Translations under genes and position numbers: made by a program
The notes under the pieces: generated by a model
The model's input: only the letters and a program-made list of their open reading frames with translations
Told to the model about the DNA's origin: nothing
Database searches by the model: none
Source: Alphaproteobacteria bacterium
GTDB lineage: Bacteria; Planctomycetota; Phycisphaerae; UBA1845
NCBI GenBank assembly: GCA_028285105.1
Contig: JANQQE010000024.1
Location: 186,001-250,000 of the forward strand
Reading direction: 5' to 3'
DNA: 64,000 nt
Shown here: positions 1-8,951 of the stretch, in pieces
Layout: each line of letters opens with the position of its first letter
Position numbering within the stretch: the first letter of the stretch is position 1

Positions 1-1558
1 ACGTACACGGTTCGTCCTCGACAATCGTACGTTCGATCTGGTCGTAGATTTCCGCCCGCTTCGTCGCATCGGTTTCCCGCACGCCTTCATCGAACAGCGC
101 ATCGACTTTCGGATTCTTGTATCCGACATAGTTGCGGCCTGTGTCAGCCGCGTTGCTGTGAAACAGATTTCGGGCTTCGTCGGGATCGGGCCCGCACGTC
201 CAAGCCGAAAGAAACGCATCGAATTCGTGAGCGAGATTGCGCTCGTTAAAGACAGACCATTCGAGCGTTTGCGTCTTCATCTCGATGCCCAGTTTCGCCA
301 GATCGCTTCGCAGAATGTCGGCGACATGCGGCGATGTCTGCGAACCGGATACTAGGTTCAAAACGAAGCCTGCCCGAACCTTTCCAACATCTGTTGAGCG
401 ATAGCGCCGACCGTCGTCATCGCTGACCCGCCAACCCGCAGCGTCAAGCAGCTTCGCAGCCAGATCCAAGTTGAACGAGGTTGCCCGTCGTTCGCCATTC
501 GTGAATGCATTCGGAAAGAAGCCGGAGCTTTCCCGAAACAATCCAAAAAACACACGCCCGTTCATCAGCGGTCGATTGACCGACATCCCCAATGCCCGCC
601 GAACGCGCGGATCGGTCAGGAAAGAATTGCTACCCCGCGTGTTCCAGCCGATGTAGTAATTTGTCCACTGCTCACCCCGCACCTTGACGCCACGGCTCGC
701 AAACCGCTGACCGACGCAATCTTCCGCGTATTGTCGAGGCGCGAGCGACATTTCGTCGATCTCACCGGCTTCAAATGCGAGGAGCGCTGCATTGTTGTCC
801 GAAATCACGCGGTAGACGATCTTCGCAAATGCCGGTTTCGGTCCGCGGTAATCGTCCCAGCGGGTCAGCACGATGCGTTCGCCGCTCGCCCATTCGGTCA
901 GGCGATAGGGACCGTTGCCGACGGGGTGGCGATTGGCACGCACGCAGCCGTCGCTTCGCTGCATCGTGGAATCGTCGTTCATCAGCGGTTCGTAAACGTG
1001 TTTCGGGATGATGGGAAAGTCGACACTCCACCTGTTGGTCGCGAGCGCATCTTTGAACGTAAAGCGAACCTGCATCGGATTGACTGCAACGCATTGCACG
1101 ATCTGGTCGGTCCCGTGGCGGGCCTTTCGGGCCAGGACGTTGTCGTCGAGAATCCGCTGCCAGCTGAAAACGATGTCGGCTGCGGTCAGGGGCACGTCGT
1201 CCTGCCAACGCAAATCGGTCTCCAAGGTAAGCGTTGCGCTGAGGTGGTTGTCGTTGAATTCGAACGATTCCACCACCCTGGGGTTGATCGTCCATTCGAG
1301 TCGATCATTCAAAACAAAGGGACGATCCCACAGCAAGTAATCGAACTGCGCGTCGATGGCTGTGAACATGAGTATCGGATTGAAACTCGACGGTTCAGAT
1401 CGAAGGCGACACCGCAACGTAGCGCCTTCATCCACCAGCGTACGATCGTCCGGCAGGGCATCGAACACACGCTCGGTACCAAACGCGATGGTGCCTGCTC
1501 CGTAGGGAAAGGCAAGCAGTCCAACCAGAATTGGAATGGTGCGCAGGCGGCAACTCAT
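1..1558 (-). CDS. Extracellular solute-binding protein, family 5 (peptide/oligopeptide ABC type), C-terminus outside window
   Basis: The minus-strand frame stays open for about 519 codons from an ATG at 1558 to the window edge, so the protein is truncated only by the window. The first ~22 residues look like a signal peptide (basic start, then IPILVGLLAFPYG), so it is exported. Stretches typical of SBP_bac_5 proteins are visible in order: RWQDDVPLTAADIVFSWQR near residue 100, VGNGPYRLTEW near 205, TDPRVRRALGMSVNR near 310, and AWTCGPDPDEARNLF followed by YKNPKVDALFDEG near the truncated end. Family knowledge: these proteins bind peptides, nickel or sugars and hand them to an ABC permease. No permease gene is in the window, so the substrate is unknown. 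It lies downstream of the HEAT-like gene on the same strand. Confidence 0.9.
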   Translation of the reverse strand, partial: MSCRLRTIPILVGLLAFPYGAGTIAFGTERVFDALPDDRTLVDEGATLRCRLRSEPSSFNPILMFTAIDAQFDYLLWDRPFVLNDRLEWTINPRVVESFEFNDNHLSATLTLETDLRWQDDVPLTAADIVFSWQRILDDNVLARKARHGTDQIVQCVAVNPMQVRFTFKDALATNRWSVDFPIIPKHVYEPLMNDDSTMQRSDGCVRANRHPVGNGPYRLTEWASGERIVLTRWDDYRGPKPAFAKIVYRVISDNNAALLAFEAGEIDEMSLAPRQYAEDCVGQRFASRGVKVRGEQWTNYYIGWNTRGSNSFLTDPRVRRALGMSVNRPLMNGRVFFGLFRESSGFFPNAFTNGERRATSFNLDLAAKLLDAAGWRVSDDDGRRYRSTDVGKVRAGFVLNLVSGSQTSPHVADILRSDLAKLGIEMKTQTLEWSVFNERNLAHEFDAFLSAWTCGPDPDEARNLFHSNAADTGRNYVGYKNPKVDALFDEGVRETDATKRAEIYDQIERTIVEDEPCT

Positions 1559-1710
1559 GCTTCGATTCGCCGAAGTTTTCTTCAGCGATCTCCTCCATGC
1601 GGAATTCAATCACCGCCGCAGTATGAATGCGCACCGCCACCATCGCCAGAATATTCTGACGTATTCGCACTTTTACAAGTTTCAGAACGAATGCATGCGG
1701 TATTGATGAC

Positions 1711-2817
1711 TTACGGTGCGCCGACCGGAACGTCCCAGGGGCTTTTGTTGAGAACGCCCTCTGTCTGTTCCGTGCCGATCCAAAGCAGCAATTCGATTTT
1801 CATCGCCGGAACAACGGAAGGACTCCCCGATTCCCGTTTCGCCATTTCGGATCGAATATCCGGCTTCTTGCCGCTGGGATTGACGATCGAATCGATCAGT
1901 TCTTCCAGCAGAACGATCATCTGCTCGATGGCGTCGCGACGGGCTTCGGCTTCAAATCCCTTGGCATCGAGATCCTCGAATGCTTCGACCGACAATCGCA
2001 GGAGCACAGCCAAACGCCCAACTATCGGAACTTGATCGTTGTTGCTGAGTCCATTAAGCCGGGACAAAAATTCGATCAGCGGAATCTCTGCTGCATCCAC
2101 GCTTTGCACCGATGCACGCATGAGACCGAGTCGACCGTCGAGCGCCGCGATGATCGATGCAAGAACTTTCTCGGTGTGATCGCTGCCAAAAAACAAGGCT
2201 TTGTACATCGCTGCGGCGACCACTTCGTTCGTCTCGACGGCAATCGCCTCTGCAACAGCCGACAAAGTGATGTCCGTCAGTCGGGCGTCAGCCGAAATGC
2301 CATCGACGATTCTCGCGAGACCCGTGGCACAAAGATATCGAACGACCTGGTCTGTGGATTTCAAACCGAGTACCAGCGCATCGCGTGCGGACACGGAACC
2401 CAATCTTGAAAGGACCGTGGACATCGCTCTGGCTGCCACCGGTTTCAGTTCCGCACCGCGATTGAATTGTTCGATGATTTTCAAACTGAAGCGCTCGGCC
2501 AACTTCTGTTTGAAGCTGACCGTATTGTCTGGATGATCGTATTGGGCCATGAATCGCGATACAAAATTCAATGCACCCTGCCGCGCCACCAGTTCAGTCC
2601 CGCCAGCCGCATTGTTAAGGGCGTTGATTTCCGTATCGATTCGTTCATCAAAAGACTTGTCGTCAGCCGTCGTCGGTTGGCCTGTCCGGAGGTTTTTCAG
2701 GAACTCGTCCTGAGGCCCCATGTCTGGATTGGCCTGCGCAAGCACCCTGGGTGCAGACAGACACACTAAGATCAAGACCATCAAAACTGTCGAGGTAGAC
2801 GTTCCAGAAAGACGCAT
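1711..2817 (-). CDS. Exported HEAT-like repeat protein of unknown function
   Basis: 368 residues. The ATG at 2817 is preceded by GGAG at good spacing. Residues 1-27 form a clear signal peptide ending RVLAQA, so the protein is exported. The body is alpha-helical and Ala/Leu rich. It has spaced segments such as MSTVLSRLGSVSARDALVLGL and YLCATGLARIVDGI that resemble HEAT-type repeats, as seen in many planctomycete periplasmic proteins. No catalytic motif was recognised. It ends 152 bp before the start of the solute-binding protein on the same strand, so the two may be co-transcribed. Function not assigned. Confidence 0.75.
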   Translation of the reverse strand: MRLSGTSTSTVLMVLILVCLSAPRVLAQANPDMGPQDEFLKNLRTGQPTTADDKSFDERIDTEINALNNAAGGTELVARQGALNFVSRFMAQYDHPDNTVSFKQKLAERFSLKIIEQFNRGAELKPVAARAMSTVLSRLGSVSARDALVLGLKSTDQVVRYLCATGLARIVDGISADARLTDITLSAVAEAIAVETNEVVAAAMYKALFFGSDHTEKVLASIIAALDGRLGLMRASVQSVDAAEIPLIEFLSRLNGLSNNDQVPIVGRLAVLLRLSVEAFEDLDAKGFEAEARRDAIEQMIVLLEELIDSIVNPSGKKPDIRSEMAKRESGSPSVVPAMKIELLLWIGTEQTEGVLNKSPWDVPVGAP

Positions 2818-3140
2818 TCATTGGCTCCAGAATCGAGTGGGCGCTTGCGTTTAAGTCAGTTTACCGCAGGCACTTTAGACCATCGGCACGTGCGGGGTTA
2901 CGAACACTATTCAAAGCTCGCCAAACCTGTCAAGCCAATGGTCGATATCACCTGCCGATCACAATCCAACTTTTTTCCAAGCCGTTCCGCCCCCGACCGA
3001 TGCTTTCAGACGCCTCATTGCAGCATTTCAATCCCAAACCCATTCGTGGTTGAGCGAATTCTCTACCAAATGTATAGTTTGGCTTCACCCTAAACGACGG
3101 CACTTTAATGTGAATACAACGTGGACACGCCACGCAACCC
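2818..3140. other. Divergent intergenic region between HEAT-like gene and rex
   Basis: About 320 bp with no convincing gene. It holds the promoter regions of both divergent genes. A good sigma-70 type promoter for rex is listed separately. A canonical Rex operator (TTGTGAA with its inverted mate) was not found, only a TGTGAA half-site near 3109. Confidence 0.6.
3050..3078 (+). promoter_or_regulatory. Sigma-70 type promoter upstream of rex
   Basis: TTGAGC at 3050-3055 and TATAGT at 3073-3078 are separated by exactly 17 bp and lie 63 bp upstream of the rex ATG. This is a sequence match only; no start site is proven. Confidence 0.55.
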
Positions 3141-3782
3141 ATGGGCAAGCACGAATCCATCCCAACGCCAGCCGTCCGGCGACTCAGCCTCTACCTCCGC
3201 CAGCTTGAAGCGTTTCAGGAAACCAACCTCAGAACCGTTTCTAGCAAACAACTCGGACAGGCGCTTCGCATCACCGACGCCCAGGTCAGAAAAGACCTCG
3301 CCTACTTTGGACAGTTCGGTCAACCTGGCATCGGATACGACGTTGACGAACTGATCGCCAAACTCCGTCATATTCTAGGAACCGACCGAACGTGGCCGGT
3401 CCTGCTCGTCGGGACGGGCAATCTTGGAAGAGCCCTGCTCTCCTACAAAGGATTTCAATCCAAGGGATTTGAAGTGGTGGCTGTGTTCGATGACGATCAG
3501 TCTCTTCACGGTCAAACTTTCGGCGACACCGGTCCCAACGTTCAACCGATGCAAAAACTCGATGAGGTCGTCAAGTCGACACAGATCCGACTGGCCATCC
3601 TCGCGGTTCCTGCCGCTGTTGCCCAATCGGTCACCGACAAGATGATCGCTGCCGGTGTCAAAGGCATCCTCAACTTTGCCCCGGTCGCGCTCCAGGTCCC
3701 CCGAGGCGTCAATGTCTCCAACGTAGACCTGGCTGTCCACCTCGAACAACTCTCGTTCGGCATCGGTTCTTCGGACGTGTAG
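3141..3782 (+). CDS. rex: Redox-sensing transcriptional repressor Rex
   Basis: 213 residues, the usual Rex length. Residues ~8-80 are the winged-helix DNA-binding domain (PTPAVRRLSLYLRQLEAF; SSKQLGQALRITDAQVRKDLAYFGQFG). Residues ~85-200 are an NAD(H)-binding Rossmann fold with the VGTGNLGRALLSY glycine motif and VVAVFDDD at the end of the second strand. Residues ~195-210 match the Rex C-terminal helix (NVDLAVHLEQLSFGI). Known for the family: Rex senses the NADH/NAD+ ratio and represses respiration and fermentation genes when NADH is low. The ATG at 3141 has only a weak Shine-Dalgarno sequence. It is monocistronic or leads into the PilZ gene 205 bp downstream. Confidence 0.95.
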   Translation: MGKHESIPTPAVRRLSLYLRQLEAFQETNLRTVSSKQLGQALRITDAQVRKDLAYFGQFGQPGIGYDVDELIAKLRHILGTDRTWPVLLVGTGNLGRALLSYKGFQSKGFEVVAVFDDDQSLHGQTFGDTGPNVQPMQKLDEVVKSTQIRLAILAVPAAVAQSVTDKMIAAGVKGILNFAPVALQVPRGVNVSNVDLAVHLEQLSFGIGSSDV

Positions 3783-3987
3783 TCCCGCGATCAATCACAC
3801 CCGTTGCGCAAGCGTCCGATAGAATCCTCGCCGCAAGAGACTCGTCGCCGACAATGCGACCGCTCCAAAAATTGCGTCCTATCCGATCGAACAACTTCAC
3901 CCAATTCGGTGGGGAGCGCGCTTTTGAATCGTAGACTTGGGCTTGAGAAGTGGATTGAGGGATTCGCCCATCGCTACGAGGTGACAT

Positions 3988-4350
3988 ATGCAGCTTGAAG
4001 AATTCGTCCCCATCACGTCTGCCAGCATCGAAGAAGTGTTGCGCCAGCGGTTCGGTTACTCGGAAGACGGTTATGATGATGAACGGCGGGTGCGCCCGCG
4101 TTGGCCCTTCCCTGGAACCGTTGAGCTATGGATTCCCGATGATTTCGGTGACGAGGAGTACGTCCTGGCCAAGGCGTTGAACCTCAGCCCCAAGGGTGTG
4201 GCGATTCTCAGCGATGACGAATTGGAAATCGGTATGCAATTATCGATCGCCATCCACCAGCCCGAAACCACTTTCGTCGGCAAAGCGATCGTACGGCATC
4301 GAACTGAAGACCTGCGCGGTCACCGCGTGGGGTTGGAATTTGTTTTGTAA
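3988..4350 (+). CDS. PilZ domain protein (putative c-di-GMP receptor)
   Basis: 120 residues. GAGGTGACAT immediately before the ATG is a good ribosome binding site. An acidic N-terminal lead of ~30 residues is followed by the two PilZ ligand motifs: an Arg-rich RxxxR-type box (ERRVRPRW, residues ~31-38) and the N-x-S-x-x-G box (NLSPKG, about residue 66). The beta-barrel ends with GLEFVL. Known for the family: PilZ proteins bind cyclic di-GMP and alter motility, secretion or polysaccharide output. It stands alone between rex and the convergent der gene, whose stop is 18 bp away, so its partner is unknown. Confidence 0.85.
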   Translation: MQLEEFVPITSASIEEVLRQRFGYSEDGYDDERRVRPRWPFPGTVELWIPDDFGDEEYVLAKALNLSPKGVAILSDDELEIGMQLSIAIHQPETTFVGKAIVRHRTEDLRGHRVGLEFVL

Positions 4351-4367
4351 CCGGCAGGGTGCGTCGA

Positions 4368-5759
4368 TCACATGCTTTCTTCGACCTGATCCGGTTCTTC
4401 TGCAATTTCTTCCTTCCACTTGCCGCTCGACACGTCAGGTGTATCGCGCCCGCGTCGCGCTCGAAACAACACGCGAATTGGCACTTCTTCAAACGGCAGA
4501 TGAGCTTGCAGATTATTGACCAGATACCGTTTGTAAGTGTTCTTGATCAGCGACGGATGGTTCACGAACAATACAATCGTCGGTGGTGAAATGCTGACCT
4601 GCGTCGCGTAATAGATTCGCGGCGGTTTGGAACCACGCTTTGGCGATGGACCACGACCGCTCAATGCCTCAGCCAACACTTTGTTCAGCTGACCTGTGGG
4701 CACCCGCGTTCGGGCCTGCTTAAAGAGCGACCAGGCTGTATCGATCACCGCATCGGTATTGTGCGAGTCCTTCGCCGACGTAAACACCACCGGCGCATAA
4801 TCCACTTCCGGAATCGTCTTTGTCAGATAATCGCCAAAGTCATCGGTGGACGCTTTGTCATGGGCGAGGTCCCATTTGTTAATCACCAACACGCACGGCT
4901 TGTTCTCGTCAGCAACCTTACGGGCCAGCTTCTTATCCACCGAGGTGATGTCTTTCGTCGAATCGATAAAGAGTACGCACACATCCGCCCGCACAATCGA
5001 CTTTTCAACGCGGTTGTATCCGTAATATTCAATCGACCCCGACCACTTGCTGCGTTTCTTCACGCCAGCCGTATCGATCGCGATAAACGCCCTACCATCC
5101 ACCTCGAACCGCAGATCGATCGCGTCGCGCGTCGTACCGGGTACTTCGCTGACGATCACGTGTTCTTCGCCCGCGATCGAATTGATGAACGTACTCTTGC
5201 CCGTATTCTGCCGGCCAATCACTGCCACCTTCATGATCGGGTCTGGTGGCACTTCGCCCCCTTCACCGATGAGTTCGGCCACCTTCTCCAGGAGATCGCG
5301 ACGCCCCCGATTGTGCAGCGCCGACGTAATCATCGGTTCGCCAAACCCGAGTCGCATGAACTCAACCGCCTGCAACTCCTTTGCGTTGTCGTCGGCTTTG
5401 TTGGCGATGAGCGTCACGCGATCTTGATACGGACGCAGTAAAGTCGCCACCTTCAAATCAAGCGGAACGATCCCGTCCATCACATCGACCACGAACAAAA
5501 TCCGTGTGGCCTGCTCGATGGCGTAGCTGATCTGCCGTTCGACGTGTTCGGTCAAGTCGTCATGGTCTTTGATGCCGTACCCACCAGTATCGACGAGTTC
5601 AAAGTGAACGCCTTCGACCTCGCACATGCAGCTTACGCGGTCGCGCGTCACTCCCGGCGTCGGCTCGACGATGCTGACCTTGCGATGCATCAGGCAGTTC
5701 ATCAGCGAGCTTTTGCCAACGTTGGGCCGGCCCACAATGGCGACAATCGGTACGAACAT
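4368..5759 (-). CDS. der: Ribosome-assembly GTPase Der (EngA)
   Basis: 463 residues with two tandem Era-like GTPase domains, which is diagnostic for Der. The first P-loop is GRPNVGKSS (residues ~9-17) with DTGG and NKADD. The second is GRQNTGKST (~183) with DTAG and NKWD. Residues ~360-440 form the KH-like RNA-binding domain, and a short acidic tail (EEIAEEPDQVEESM) follows. Known role: Der binds the 50S precursor and drives late assembly of the large ribosomal subunit in the cytoplasm. It lies downstream of tyrS on the same strand, separated by 140 bp that contain a perfect inverted repeat. Confidence 0.97.
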   Translation of the reverse strand: MFVPIVAIVGRPNVGKSSLMNCLMHRKVSIVEPTPGVTRDRVSCMCEVEGVHFELVDTGGYGIKDHDDLTEHVERQISYAIEQATRILFVVDVMDGIVPLDLKVATLLRPYQDRVTLIANKADDNAKELQAVEFMRLGFGEPMITSALHNRGRRDLLEKVAELIGEGGEVPPDPIMKVAVIGRQNTGKSTFINSIAGEEHVIVSEVPGTTRDAIDLRFEVDGRAFIAIDTAGVKKRSKWSGSIEYYGYNRVEKSIVRADVCVLFIDSTKDITSVDKKLARKVADENKPCVLVINKWDLAHDKASTDDFGDYLTKTIPEVDYAPVVFTSAKDSHNTDAVIDTAWSLFKQARTRVPTGQLNKVLAEALSGRGPSPKRGSKPPRIYYATQVSISPPTIVLFVNHPSLIKNTYKRYLVNNLQAHLPFEEVPIRVLFRARRGRDTPDVSSGKWKEEIAEEPDQVEESM

Positions 5760-5798
5760 TTAAGGATTCAACTTGGAGGAATCGGAAATCGAAAGTGT

Positions 5799-5861
5799 GT
5801 AGGTCGGGTCATCGACCCGACAGAATTGCTCGACATTTGTCGGGTCGATGACCCGACCTAC
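5799..5861. repeat. Perfect 24-bp inverted repeat with nested palindrome
   Basis: Left arm 5799-5822 and right arm 5838-5861 are exact reverse complements around a 15-nt spacer. Each arm itself contains TCGGGTC-atc-GACCCGA, so the element is doubly palindromic. There is no T-run, so it is not a textbook terminator. It sits between tyrS and der. It looks like a REP or MITE-type element; the copy number elsewhere in the genome cannot be seen here. Confidence 0.85.
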
Positions 5862-5899
5862 CTCTACGGCGACAGCCTACGCGCTATCTCACACCGCCA

Positions 5900-7126
5900 T
5901 CAGTCTACCACGAGTTTGACAAACTTTCTCTTACCCCGCTGAAAGACCTGCCCCGTGCGAATCGACACCGACCCTTGAGGATCGGTCAGCGGTTCACCAT
6001 CCAATCGCAGCCCATTCTCCGCGATGAGCCGCCGCGCCTCGCCCTTCGATTTCGCAAAACCGGCACAGACGGCCAAGTCGGCAGCTCCGATCGAATCGCC
6101 ATCAAGAAGGTCAGCCGGCACCTGCAAATCGTCCATCTCATCCGGCACGCCCGACTTTCCGGCACCATGAATCCGAAAGAATTCATTGACCGCAGCCGTC
6201 GCCGCCTCCGCATCATGAAACCGCGTCACGATGATCCGCCCCAACTCGACCTTGCCATCGCGCGGGTGCGTCTTCGACGAATCGGTCAACTCCGCAACCC
6301 GAGCCGCATCTTCCGTCGTCAGCAATTCGTAGTAGTTGGCCATCAATTCATCGGGGATGCTCATCACCTTGGCAAACATCTCAGCCGCCGGATCGGTCAC
6401 CGCGATGTAGTTGCCCATCGACTTGCTCATCTTCTCCTTGCCATCGGTGCCGACGAGCAGCGGCATGACCATGACGACCTGCGGCGGTTGATCGGCATTG
6501 CGTTGGAAGTCTCGACCCATGAGGTTGTTAAACGTTTGATCGGTCCCGCCAAGTTCGACGTCGGAGCGAATCTCAACGCTATCCTGCGCCTGCATCATGG
6601 GATAGAAAAGTTCGTGGATGAAGACTTCGGCGCCGGCTTTTAATCGCTTGGCGAAGGTGTCGCGCTCCATCATCCGAGCGACGGTGACTTTGCCGGCCAT
6701 CTTGATGACGTCGGCGAAGGACATCGGTTCGAGCCATTCGCTGTTCTTACGAATCTCGAGTTTGTCGGGCGAGGTGTCGATGACCTTGCCGGCTTGCTCG
6801 AGATAGGTCTGGGCGTTGGCGTCAACCTGCTCGCGCGAAAGCACCGGCCGCGTCTTGGACTTACCGCTCGGGTCGCCGATCATCGCGGTGTAGTCGCCAA
6901 TGATCAAAATCGCCTTATGCCCCAGGTCCTGAAAATCCCGAAGCTTCTGAAGGACAACAGTGTGTCCAAGCGTAAGGTCAGGCGCCGTAGGGTCCATCCC
7001 CAACTTCACCCGCAAAGGCACGCCCTTCTCCACCGACCGGGCAAGCTTCTTCGCCAACTCCTCCTCAGAGTAAACCGTGTCAGCCCCCCGCAAAGCCCGC
7101 GAAAGTTGTTCTTTAGAATCAAGCAA
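5900..7126 (-). CDS. tyrS: Tyrosine--tRNA ligase
   Basis: Class I aminoacyl-tRNA synthetase that charges tRNA-Tyr. The N-terminal Rossmann domain has DPTAPDLTLGHTVVL, the HIGH-like signature with Thr in place of the first His. The KMSKS loop is intact (residues ~232-236), and the C-terminal ~70 residues form an S4 RNA-binding domain (GLRLDGEPLTDPQGSV). The TyrZ-like length and motifs fit. The frame can be extended to a GTG at 7153, but the TTG at 7126 is preferred. GGGGA precedes it by 6 nt, and the protein then begins LDSKEQLSRALRGAD, the usual start of this family. The gene is probably independent of der. Confidence 0.95.
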   Translation of the reverse strand: MLDSKEQLSRALRGADTVYSEEELAKKLARSVEKGVPLRVKLGMDPTAPDLTLGHTVVLQKLRDFQDLGHKAILIIGDYTAMIGDPSGKSKTRPVLSREQVDANAQTYLEQAGKVIDTSPDKLEIRKNSEWLEPMSFADVIKMAGKVTVARMMERDTFAKRLKAGAEVFIHELFYPMMQAQDSVEIRSDVELGGTDQTFNNLMGRDFQRNADQPPQVVMVMPLLVGTDGKEKMSKSMGNYIAVTDPAAEMFAKVMSIPDELMANYYELLTTEDAARVAELTDSSKTHPRDGKVELGRIIVTRFHDAEAATAAVNEFFRIHGAGKSGVPDEMDDLQVPADLLDGDSIGAADLAVCAGFAKSKGEARRLIAENGLRLDGEPLTDPQGSVSIRTGQVFQRGKRKFVKLVVD

Positions 7127-7327
7127 AACCAATCCCCACAGGGTGCGGGCCACCGCACCGAATACAACGTAGGGTCCGTCCCGGACGCACCGAATAAGCC
7201 AAGAAAACCGCTCAAATTCGCACGAATAGCCTGCGGATGCTACAGAATAGGGGCGAAAGGATCAACAGCGGAAGATTGCAGCAACCCGACGAACGATTCA
7301 CATGAGAGATCCTAATTCATGCTTATA

Positions 7328-7948
7328 TCAAACTGCCTTGAAGAATCTGCACACATACCTGTGCCACCCCTTTTGAATTGGAGCCGCGATTCGCGAGAGC
7401 ATGTGACTGCGCTTAGGCAAGCTAGTCGCCATGAGCCTATGGAGCGAGACGCTCTCCGCATTCCCAGTGGCAAAGAAATTCTGAATCTCTTGGGCGAGTA
7501 CGTCACCAATATCTTCACTTTCCCAAATCACTTTGTAACCCTTATCCATTAACAGCCTAAACGAGTAACGCGCCTCGTTTTCTGCCTCTGGCTTTCGGGT
7601 AACTGCGGTAGTCCTTGCGAACCAATTCTTCAGGAATTGATTCGGTTCCCCGTATTGCAGAAGTGGACACTTGTAAACGTCCTCCTGCCCTGGAAGTAAA
7701 TTACCATTCGTTTCTTTTTGAAATACTAAGAGAGTTCCACGATCAGGATGATAAATTGAGACTTCGCACTCCGGAATTTCCGACACACCAGCATTTGATA
7801 CCGTCAATTTGATTCCCTCATCTCTGCAAATATCCATGAAGTACGCCCATTCCAACTTCAACTTCACGACCTTTTCAATGCTCCCCCAAGCCCGATCTAA
7901 AATCACACCTACTATTCCTCCGACAATCAAAATGAAGAATTCGATCAT
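7328..7948 (-). CDS. Membrane-anchored hypothetical protein
   Basis: About 206 residues. The start at 7948 was chosen because GGAGG lies 8 nt upstream; an upstream extension to 8035 lacks this. Residues 1-18 (MIEFFILIVGGIVGVILD) form one N-terminal membrane anchor. The rest is soluble, with no recognised motif. A stretch around residues 45-90 (GIKLTVSNAGVSEIPECEVSIYHPD) is predicted beta-rich and could be an Ig-like fold (inference). Codon use is less GC-rich than in the neighbours. It lies in the accessory islet between tyrS and the S66 gene. Function unknown. Confidence 0.55.
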   Translation of the reverse strand: MIEFFILIVGGIVGVILDRAWGSIEKVVKLKLEWAYFMDICRDEGIKLTVSNAGVSEIPECEVSIYHPDRGTLLVFQKETNGNLLPGQEDVYKCPLLQYGEPNQFLKNWFARTTAVTRKPEAENEARYSFRLLMDKGYKVIWESEDIGDVLAQEIQNFFATGNAESVSLHRLMATSLPKRSHMLSRIAAPIQKGWHRYVCRFFKAV

Positions 7949-8253
7949 TCCATAGTCCTCCAAGCTAAAACATATCTGGCGCAAGGATTGCTGTACCGTC
8001 TCAGGTAGGCCCAATTGCGTTCCAACGCTGACCAAATGCTATGGGTTCACACATAAGCCAGCCATTACACCAATACCGAGAATTTGTAATCAGCTAGGAG
8101 ACCCCGCAGTTTTGCTTTTTGGCTACCCAAAGTTTCAATTGACGCGAGGAGTTCATTTCTCCTCTCCTCCCGCCTTATAGTTGTTCAACCAGTGAGTCAT
8201 CAGTATGATATTCCACAAAAAGTCTAACATGAAACTTCGGAGGCACACGAAAT

Positions 8254-8934
8254 ATGCCTGAGAACGCAATTCGATTCGCCGTGCGAAACAAGAACAATCA
8301 ACGATCGGTATCGTGGAAACTCTGGACCAACACCGGCACAGGAAGGGACGATCTCTACCTTGTATGCCGTCCGCTCGGCGGCAAGCTCAAAACAAGTTTT
8401 CACCAATCAGGTCAATGGCAGATTAGCTTCATTCCCTCTTTTCTGAAGGCAAATGTGCCCGCAGCCAACTCTCTACACGCGAATCGACATATTGAACGTT
8501 GGAACCGCCCAAGGGAAATCGCGCCCCATATTACCCTTGCTTATAGAATCCTCGTACCTGCGGTGGCGGTAAACGTCCCAGTGAAAGAATCGTGGGCAAA
8601 GAAGATCGAGTGGATAGAATCTGCCCCGACCGACAAAGCGACGGAAATCGACGTCGTCATAACATCCCCCGAGGCAGTCGTGAGCTCCTGGCCAGGTCAG
8701 CGTTCAATGGGCACCAATTTGGTTAAGAAGCTGCAGATGGACTGTGGCGACAGCGTTTGGGTTGTGGCCCATACAGTGGAGATGCCAAGGTTTCCACCAC
8801 GTAATGCGAAACCTGTCTTTTTCGATTCATCCAAAGGCGATCTCCAATCTCATGAGAATCTTCGCGCAATTCTGGTTGGAAATTGTCAAGACGGCTCAAG
8901 ATATCTAGTGGATTGTCCAGTTTCAGTCGCGTAA
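8254..8934 (+). CDS. Hypothetical protein
   Basis: 226 residues without signal peptide or membrane segment. GGAGG lies about 10 nt upstream of the ATG. The N-terminal part (VRNKNNQRSVSWKLWTNTG, then DDLYLVCRPLGGKLKTSFH) has the look of a small beta-rich domain, and the C-terminal half is mixed alpha/beta. No family recognised. It has no paired gene on the same strand, and a protease fragment follows immediately on the opposite strand, so it probably belongs to an insertion or rearrangement hotspot. Confidence 0.55.
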   Translation: MPENAIRFAVRNKNNQRSVSWKLWTNTGTGRDDLYLVCRPLGGKLKTSFHQSGQWQISFIPSFLKANVPAANSLHANRHIERWNRPREIAPHITLAYRILVPAVAVNVPVKESWAKKIEWIESAPTDKATEIDVVITSPEAVVSSWPGQRSMGTNLVKKLQMDCGDSVWVVAHTVEMPRFPPRNAKPVFFDSSKGDLQSHENLRAILVGNCQDGSRYLVDCPVSVA

Positions 8935-8951
8935 TTGGGACCACAAGCTCT

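Noticed and set aside
731-2035. Long plus-strand open frame of 434 codons
   Set aside because: It is antisense to the solute-binding and HEAT-like genes, whose frames show clear family sequence and signal peptides; it has no recognisable domain.
3095-3140. Possible Rex operator before rex
   Set aside because: Only a single TGTGAA half-site is present, without the inverted partner.
6960-6985. Loss of the HIGH motif in TyrS as a sign of inactivity
   Set aside because: TLGH in place of HLGH occurs in otherwise normal bacterial TyrS proteins, and KMSKS and the S4 domain are intact.
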